Below are positions 15,209-20,880 of a stretch of 20,880 nucleotides of DNA, in pieces; the stretch's first letter is position 1; the number at the start of each line of letters is the position of its first letter. Origin of the DNA: Multiplicimicrobium sp043718225 (GTDB lineage: Bacteria > Omnitrophota > Omnitrophia > Omnitrophales > Aquincolibacteriaceae); NCBI GenBank assembly GCA_043718225.1, contig JAYSWD010000060.1, positions 1-20,880 on the forward strand, given 5' to 3'. The notes under the pieces were generated by a model. The model made no database searches, was not told the origin of the DNA, and saw only the letters and a list, made by a program, of their open reading frames with translations. The translations under genes were made by a program, and so were the position numbers.

Positions 15209-15237
15209 TTGACAGCCCAGTAACTGGCTACTATACT
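15209..15237 (+). promoter_or_regulatory. Near-consensus sigma70 promoter of the giant gene
   Basis: TTGACA (15209-15214) is a perfect -35 box and TATACT (15232-15237) a good -10, with exactly 17 bases between. Transcription should start near 15244, leaving a leader of about 26 bases to TTG 15270. The gap 15092-15269 holds no gene. Confidence 0.82.
15217..15227. promoter_or_regulatory. Palindrome in the promoter spacer, possible operator
   Basis: CCAGT-A-ACTGG is a perfect 11-base inverted repeat located between the -35 and -10 boxes, where a bound repressor or MerR-type activator would act. No regulator gene is nearby, so this is a candidate only. Confidence 0.4.
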
Positions 15238-15269
15238 TATTTTATGTTTTTCAAAACACTGAGGTAAGA

Positions 15270-18200
15270 TTGCATCAGTCAATTCAGCCCTACCATTTTC
15301 GGAGAGCTTCTTGGTTCACAAAGTGTGTGAGCCTGAGCATTGTTTTCTTTTTCCTCAGTACGCAACTTGATTTACAGCTTGCGTCTGCAAGTTTGATTCC
15401 TGTGCCTGTGGCTCCCGCCGCAAAAAGTATTCCCGATCATATTCATTATATGAATGATTTTGACAGCCTCTTGCAAAAAGGGAATGAGAATCCTCAAGAG
15501 GCTTCACCAAGCGAAGCGGGCAAAACTCCCACGCAAGATCAATTATCCGAACAGCCCGTTGATAACGCTAACTTTTTATCCCAAATCAATCCGCTGAGTC
15601 ATCCGCAGGGACAAGCCGAGGTTGTCACTCGAATTGAAAACGGCAAAAACATTATTCAGTGGAAGTATGCGGATGGAACTTATTTTAAATTTAATGACAG
15701 CGATAAACGGATCACGGAAATTGCCGATTTTGTTACAAGCCCAAACAACGAGCCGGTGTTGGAAAAAAGAACTTTTAATTATGATTTGCCGGAGTTGCAG
15801 GGGTACGTGAAAATTGTGACTGCCGGGGCAGGCACAGCATTTGACTCTTACCAAATATTCAAGCTCGACGCGAATGACAATTTGCAATATTTATCGCAGG
15901 CCGGCTATATTTTAAAAACAGATCAAGGCGTATCTATTGATGTTCCGTTGCGTGAGTTTATCGTTCCCGTTGAATCAAGCGGCATGTACGTTATTAAAAC
16001 CCGCGAATCGCTGAGTGCCGATGGTTCTTATTTAGAAAAAACTTTTGAGTCGGATCAAGACGGGGCGATGAAAGATCTTATTGAGTTTGTGCGCGTTCTT
16101 CAAAACCATACGGGTGACGATGATCTTTACAAAGTCACCTACTCTTCTACTTATCTCGATTATCAAATCACCGCGGCGACGCATAAGCGATTTCAAACTG
16201 TCACACAGGTTCAAACCGGTGTTTCCTGGACTTATGATGTTATGCAGGATGGGTCTCAAAAACTAATTGGTTTACGCGAGAAAAATGCGCAAAGTGATAC
16301 AAACATTGAAATGACGCGGGTCACAAATCCTCTCGGCAAAGCAATTGATATATATCGTGTGTTTTTGAATGCCGACAGTAATGGTAGTGTGATGAACAGC
16401 GCCTTTATGGACTTCGAGCGTGGGCAGGTTGATCCTCAAACGGGTGTTGTCACACATAATGACGTGATCGGGCGAATCATTAAGTTTAAGGATGCGACGG
16501 CTCAACTGGATTATGACTATATATATGAGCAGGATGCGTTGGGACAAAACATCGTGACGATTCTTAATTATGAGACGGGCGCATTTCTCAAATTAAAACT
16601 TGTAAACGGTGCGGGAACTCCGCAAGAGAGTTATTCGACCGAGAACTTCTTGGAATCAGGACAGTTTAATTTAGTTTCAGACGGCCCCCCTAAATTTCGA
16701 GTTTTGGTTCAAAAGACAGCAGAAGGATGGTTGGTGCGTGATCCCGAAGACGTCGACAAGGTGAGAATTTTCGAAATGTTGAAGAGCGGTGATATTGGGG
16801 GACTGGTAAGAGAACGCGCTCCGCCTCAAGCGGGAGTTTTTGCAGTGAATCTTGAGTATCGCTATACGGCGAATCATGTCACTGTTCTCGATCACACCGC
16901 GTCAGTTTATGCGAAGTATGATCTTTCCCCAAACCCGCCAACCCTCCTTGAATCTGGTTTTTTTCAACAAAGTAATGGCACTGAAACTTTTCAAGCTTAC
17001 GCACTCACATCTGAATCCGATCCCAGTAACTCACTTCTGTTGGCTGCCCAGGATTATTTAACTAAATATTTTAAAATTCCTTTATCAAATAGAGACGTTC
17101 TTTCGGTTAAGGCCGCGTCTACAGCTGGTAATAATCTGATTAAGTTGAAGATCGGCACTCTTTTTTATCAAGTCGAAGTCAAAGACACGGATCGGTCGAT
17201 TGTTCGTGCTGAGGCGGTCGAATCTTCAAAAGACGGCGCTGTTTTAGTGACGGAGTATGACTCCATAGGGCGAGTTATTAAAATTTCCATGCAGTCCGCG
17301 GATAATACCCCTGAAGTTTGGAAAGAGTTTCGATATGAAACCGGCCAAGTCACGGTCTTAGATTATGAGGCAAAAACAATTCAAATTTCAAAGCCCGCAG
17401 CAGATGGAAAAGGGTTGGGCGAAACAATTTCATACGGGTTTTTTGACGATCAAAATAAAATTTACTCATTGCAATCTACCGGCGATAAAGAAGCCAAATG
17501 GAAAACGTATGGCGCGGATGGGGCCATGCTAACTTCAGATGATGCTGACACCACTCGGCCTGTGCGTGGCGGCGATACTCAAGGATCCTCCGCTGACGGA
17601 AAAAACTTCCCCGGAGGAAACTCGCGTTTGGATGCGATGATTCACGATTTGCAGCTGATGTTTAAAGAATTTCAGAGTTGCGCAAATGACCGGCGAATGG
17701 GAAAGCAGGCGACTAAAAAATGCGAAGATATGATGGCTCCTATCAGCGCTTTGCAAAAAGCAATTGAAAATATGCAATATGACGGGGCGGGGCTTTTCTT
17801 GCCGCGCGACGGAAGCGATGGAAAAAATAATTTAAATTATGGTAATCCCGCTCCGAGCCCTGAATTAATTCCGGATATTATGGGTGAGGGCGGCGCGCCT
17901 ATTTTAGCACCGGATGCGCGCGTAAGTTATAACGCCGAGGGACATGCCGTAATCGTATTGAAAGGTATGACCCAGGTTTGGAATTTTGGCGGCGATCAAA
18001 AATTTGGAACTCCCGACGATTACCTCACAAAAGTGAAGGACGAAAAAACAGAGACGGTTTGGAATTATGAGAATGGACTTTTAAAGTCGGCTGTTAATAG
18101 TCGGGGTGAAACAGTTGCGCAATACAATTACTCCGCGGTTCTTAAAGAATTAACCGTTTTTATCAAGTCCAATAATATCGAAGTTTCCCGCTGGCTTTAT

Positions 18201-20880
18201 AATGTAACTAATCCCAAAACTCCTGCTACGCCTCAGGATCTTATTAAACATACGTACGTTTTGAACGGCGCATCGATTGAAGAGACTTTTATCCACGGCC
18301 GCATTTTGTCCTCATGTCAAAATTCAGCTTGTCAGGCTTTTACATATGACGATCTTCATAATACTGTGACGATTCTCGATTCTTCCAATAAAACGCGAAT
18401 TATCAATCTGGGCGGAGATCATCTTTTTGGTAATGCGGATGATTTTATCATTGGTGGCAGCGCGGTTGACGTGGTGATGAGCGGTGACAAGCTTTCTGAA
18501 ATTCGTGACAGCGCATTAGGTTTGGTGACGCAATTTAGTTATGCGGCTGACGGCAGGGTGACGATTCAAACTTTGGGTACATTGGGCCTTTTATTAAATA
18601 GCGTTGAAGTCAGCGAATTGCTAAACGTTGACCCCGGCGCGCAAAGCGCCATTTATTCGATCGGTAAAATCATTTCAGTCGTCGGGATTCAAAACGGACA
18701 TGCGTTTTCTGAAGTTTATGACGCGGAGGGACGGCTTTCAGAATGGTCCGGATGGATTGATGTCGAAAAGCGTGATAAAAGGGGGCGGCTCATCCGAGAT
18801 GATGGTTCTCTGGCGGTTACGATGGGCGAGGCCGGACGGGACATTGTACGCGAAACAATCCTTTTTTCATGGGATGCCGGTAAGTCGGTAACGGTTTCAA
18901 GCTATCGGTACCGCAGCGGAAATGTGATGAATTCCGAGCCGCAGAGAATTGTGACTTATCTTGTGGGCGCGGATGGAATGGCGCTCACCTCGGACGATTC
19001 AGTGAGTTTCGTTCGTGACTTTAATCCGCTGCTCCAAATATTTTTTGAGCAGCGTTATGACGACAAGGGGCGCGTCATTTTTTATAAAAATCTTAAAACC
19101 GGCGACGAGTTGCATTACGAGTTCAAAGACGACGTCAGCCAGGTCGTGATCACCTCGAGTATTGGTTATTTTTCTCAAACCTACGAGTTTAATAAGGACT
19201 TTCCGGGCGATTTTTCAAAAGCCCGAGTGGTGGATGAGGAGCGTGACAAAGTTAAGCGCACTCCCGATAAGGATGACAACTTTACTTCAGTGACAGATAA
19301 AGATGGCGTCACTACTTTTTTTCGTGATGGGTTGGTTTATGCAGTCAAGAACCGCGATGGAACCTTAAACCGGCAATATACTTTTGTGCGTGATCCCATC
19401 TCTGGTGAAATCCGCGACGCGGTTTTTGACGGGAAAGATACAGTTGAAAACGTTTCCTTTTGCATCACTGATGATTGCAGTGTTTATCGGGTTGTTTACG
19501 GAGATGCCGGTGTTTTGCTTGAATACCGAAAGACGGAACGCGGTCCCGTGCTCACATTTATCGGGGATTCGCAAGCGGCTGAGTTTGTTCAGAAGGTGGA
19601 TCAAGGCACAGCAAGTTTGACGCTTTGGTATAACGACGGTCGGCGCACCGAGTATAAACAAGTCGCCGGATTTTATGAAATTCAAACTAGTGTGGATATG
19701 TATGGCGATAAAGATCTTTATTGCTATCACAAGGGTTCAAACGCCAAATGCCGCGACACGGACGTGCGCGCTGCGCTTCAGAAAATCCGTAACGCGCAAA
19801 CCAGCTTTCCGACTGGAGTCCTGGACGCGGACAAGCTCACTCCTGACATTTTAAATAAATTCGAAGATCGATTAGATCAGCCGCAGCTTGACTTTTCCAT
19901 CCGTAAAGACGGCACGATTTCTGTTTATGGAGAACGTAAAGAGAAAGATTGGCAGGAAATTCCTAATACACTTTATTCGATCGATTCACTCGGAATGGTG
20001 ACAACCAATATTTATACGGGAACGGACACAACCGTTTTATCGCAGTCCTTTGAGCAGCGCTCAGACAGTTCGCTTGTCCGGGTCTCTCAATATGACACTA
20101 ACGGCCGCCTTAAAGACACTTACGAGTATGACTTAGACGGCGCTTATGTTTCCTCACACACAACCTACACCTATGCTTCTGATAGTAAAGATGCGTCTGA
20201 TTTTCGTTCTCTGACTTTGACTGAAACCTATAACTTGGTCGATTTGAATCTAAAGTCTTTTAAGGATGTGGCCGTCGGCGCAGGCTGGGTCCAATCTCGT
20301 GTTCGTTATCTCAAAACAATCAAAGCGGAAAATTTCAAAGACGGCGCGGCAATTTTTGCGCGGCACGATTATTTCAATCTTGGACTTGTAGATTATACGG
20401 AAGCCTATCGTAAGCCTGAGACCGACGGCGCGGCGCCGGTTTTTCTTCAAATGACTCAACAGATTTATAAATCGATCATGCTCGTTCGGTCAAATACTTA
20501 TAAGAATTTTAATTCGAAGTCACCGTGCGGAGAGAGTTTTTCGGGTTGTGAAATGACGGATTACGATGTTTATACCTATTTGGAAGGAACGAGGGACATT
20601 TACTATACAAAAAGATATCGTGTGGATGATGAGACTTTAAAAGACGCGGCGGGGCTTCCGATCGGAATTTTACAGCAGGTATTTCGCTCTGAGCAAATTG
20701 ATGAGCGCCGTTCGGTGGTGCATGATTTTGGAAAAGATTTTAACGAAGACACCGCAGATGATCGGTTTACCGTTCAGCTTTCTGTCAAAATCGGCGACGA
20801 TTTGGATAATAACCCCGCGAAAAGTGAATGGGGAACGGAGACTTTTGAATACGAAAAAATTTTAGATTTGGTTCTTACGC
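15270..20880 (+). CDS. Giant exported YD/Rhs-like repeat protein, 3' end beyond the window
   Basis: An open frame of at least 1,870 codons without a stop, cut by the window end. TTG 15270 is chosen as start because GAGG (15261-15264) lies five bases upstream, the promoter is just before it, and it yields a signal peptide: basic RR and K near 11-18, hydrophobic core 20-30, cut probable after A40 (ASA). No ATG exists before 15450. The body is polar and beta-rich, with YDxxGR motifs like YD/Rhs repeats at four places and a second recurring motif ending VT[VI]L. A helical, gap-like insert (residues about 786-837) is flanked by Gly/Asp/Pro-rich linkers. Several cysteines occur in close pairs, fitting disulphides outside the cytoplasm. 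Very large exported proteins are known in Omnitrophota, often discussed for attachment or predation. Function here is unknown, and its C-terminal region, where a toxin or anchor could lie, is not visible. Confidence 0.85.
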   Translation, partial: MHQSIQPYHFRRASWFTKCVSLSIVFFFLSTQLDLQLASASLIPVPVAPAAKSIPDHIHYMNDFDSLLQKGNENPQEASPSEAGKTPTQDQLSEQPVDNANFLSQINPLSHPQGQAEVVTRIENGKNIIQWKYADGTYFKFNDSDKRITEIADFVTSPNNEPVLEKRTFNYDLPELQGYVKIVTAGAGTAFDSYQIFKLDANDNLQYLSQAGYILKTDQGVSIDVPLREFIVPVESSGMYVIKTRESLSADGSYLEKTFESDQDGAMKDLIEFVRVLQNHTGDDDLYKVTYSSTYLDYQITAATHKRFQTVTQVQTGVSWTYDVMQDGSQKLIGLREKNAQSDTNIEMTRVTNPLGKAIDIYRVFLNADSNGSVMNSAFMDFERGQVDPQTGVVTHNDVIGRIIKFKDATAQLDYDYIYEQDALGQNIVTILNYETGAFLKLKLVNGAGTPQESYSTENFLESGQFNLVSDGPPKFRVLVQKTAEGWLVRDPEDVDKVRIFEMLKSGDIGGLVRERAPPQAGVFAVNLEYRYTANHVTVLDHTASVYAKYDLSPNPPTLLESGFFQQSNGTETFQAYALTSESDPSNSLLLAAQDYLTKYFKIPLSNRDVLSVKAASTAGNNLIKLKIGTLFYQVEVKDTDRSIVRAEAVESSKDGAVLVTEYDSIGRVIKISMQSADNTPEVWKEFRYETGQVTVLDYEAKTIQISKPAADGKGLGETISYGFFDDQNKIYSLQSTGDKEAKWKTYGADGAMLTSDDADTTRPVRGGDTQGSSADGKNFPGGNSRLDAMIHDLQLMFKEFQSCANDRRMGKQATKKCEDMMAPISALQKAIENMQYDGAGLFLPRDGSDGKNNLNYGNPAPSPELIPDIMGEGGAPILAPDARVSYNAEGHAVIVLKGMTQVWNFGGDQKFGTPDDYLTKVKDEKTETVWNYENGLLKSAVNSRGETVAQYNYSAVLKELTVFIKSNNIEVSRWLYNVTNPKTPATPQDLIKHTYVLNGASIEETFIHGRILSSCQNSACQAFTYDDLHNTVTILDSSNKTRIINLGGDHLFGNADDFIIGGSAVDVVMSGDKLSEIRDSALGLVTQFSYAADGRVTIQTLGTLGLLLNSVEVSELLNVDPGAQSAIYSIGKIISVVGIQNGHAFSEVYDAEGRLSEWSGWIDVEKRDKRGRLIRDDGSLAVTMGEAGRDIVRETILFSWDAGKSVTVSSYRYRSGNVMNSEPQRIVTYLVGADGMALTSDDSVSFVRDFNPLLQIFFEQRYDDKGRVIFYKNLKTGDELHYEFKDDVSQVVITSSIGYFSQTYEFNKDFPGDFSKARVVDEERDKVKRTPDKDDNFTSVTDKDGVTTFFRDGLVYAVKNRDGTLNRQYTFVRDPISGEIRDAVFDGKDTVENVSFCITDDCSVYRVVYGDAGVLLEYRKTERGPVLTFIGDSQAAEFVQKVDQGTASLTLWYNDGRRTEYKQVAGFYEIQTSVDMYGDKDLYCYHKGSNAKCRDTDVRAALQKIRNAQTSFPTGVLDADKLTPDILNKFEDRLDQPQLDFSIRKDGTISVYGERKEKDWQEIPNTLYSIDSLGMVTTNIYTGTDTTVLSQSFEQRSDSSLVRVSQYDTNGRLKDTYEYDLDGAYVSSHTTYTYASDSKDASDFRSLTLTETYNLVDLNLKSFKDVAVGAGWVQSRVRYLKTIKAENFKDGAAIFARHDYFNLGLVDYTEAYRKPETDGAAPVFLQMTQQIYKSIMLVRSNTYKNFNSKSPCGESFSGCEMTDYDVYTYLEGTRDIYYTKRYRVDDETLKDAAGLPIGILQQVFRSEQIDERRSVVHDFGKDFNEDTADDRFTVQLSVKIGDDLDNNPAKSEWGTETFEYEKILDLVLT
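16518..18380 (+). repeat. Recurring Y-x-Y ... VT[VI]L motif inside the giant protein
   Basis: Four copies are seen in frame: YIYEQDALGQNIVTILNY (16518-16571), YRYTANHVTVLDH (16857-16895), FRYETGQVTVLDY (17328-17366) and FTYDDLHNTVTILD (18339-18380). Spacings are 113, 157 and 337 codons, so the repeat is irregular. It reads as paired beta-strands with a turn, like the strands of Rhs/YD shells. Confidence 0.55.
17256..20108 (+). repeat. YDxxGR motifs and longer duplications in the giant protein
   Basis: YDSIGR (17256-17273), YDAEGR (18717-18734), YDDKGR (19056-19073) and YDTNGR (20091-20108) match the YD-repeat core. Longer duplications are also visible: GGDQKFGTPDD (17988-18020) against GGDHLFGNADD (18411-18443), 141 codons apart, and GADGAMLTSDD (17511-17543) against GADGMALTSDD (18966-18998), 485 codons apart. 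They show that the protein grew by internal duplication. Confidence 0.6.

Noticed and set aside
15576..20459. Many short open frames on both strands across 15.5-20.5 kb
   Set aside because: All lie within the single long plus-strand frame opened at 15270, which explains the region; none has a start signal or a recognisable domain.

Overview
The window reads almost entirely on the plus strand and looks like the genome of an uncultured Gram-negative bacterium. A secretin, a PilM-N-O-P set and a signal-peptide giant protein imply an outer membrane. The pilin N-terminus (GFTLVEIMIVVAIIGLL, then IPNLLRARLNANE), the PilMNOPQ order and the following giant repeat protein are what I would expect from Candidatus Omnitrophota (former OP3) or a nearby phylum. 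This taxon call is inference; no marker gene here proves it.

Region 1 (1-9919) is a nearly complete type IV pilus / type II secretion-like assembly locus: the tail of an upstream protein ending in an MshEN-like domain, two tandem GspE/PilB ATPases, the PilC/GspF platform protein, a major pilin with its own leader and a strong terminator, then pilM-N-O-P-Q. The ATPases power assembly on PilC, the prepilin is the filament subunit, PilM-N-O-P form the inner-membrane alignment complex, and PilQ is the outer-membrane secretin. A retraction ATPase (PilT) and prepilin peptidase (PilD) are not in the window.

Region 2 (9920-12417) pairs a short RNase G/E-family endoribonuclease with a protein made of an Arg/Gly/Asp-rich disordered segment and a C-terminal EF-Tu domain-2-like beta-barrel. 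The start-site region of the RNase gene folds into a hairpin, and a perfect 10-bp terminator overlaps the stop codon of the second gene. Region 3 (12453-15091) is a housekeeping cluster: a small zinc-ribbon protein, CCA tRNA nucleotidyltransferase family, a double-ACT-domain protein (GcvR-like) and peptide deformylase.

Region 4 (15092-20880) holds a near-consensus sigma70 promoter (TTGACA, 17 bp, TATACT) with a perfect palindrome in its spacer, then a TTG-initiated open frame with an export signal. It runs at least 1,870 codons without a stop and leaves the window. Its body is built of diverged beta-type motifs resembling YD/Rhs repeats, with closely spaced cysteine pairs. It is the most unusual object here. 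No gene-free stretch exceeds 300 bases; the largest gaps (4770-4993 and 15092-15269) hold promoter and hairpin candidates.
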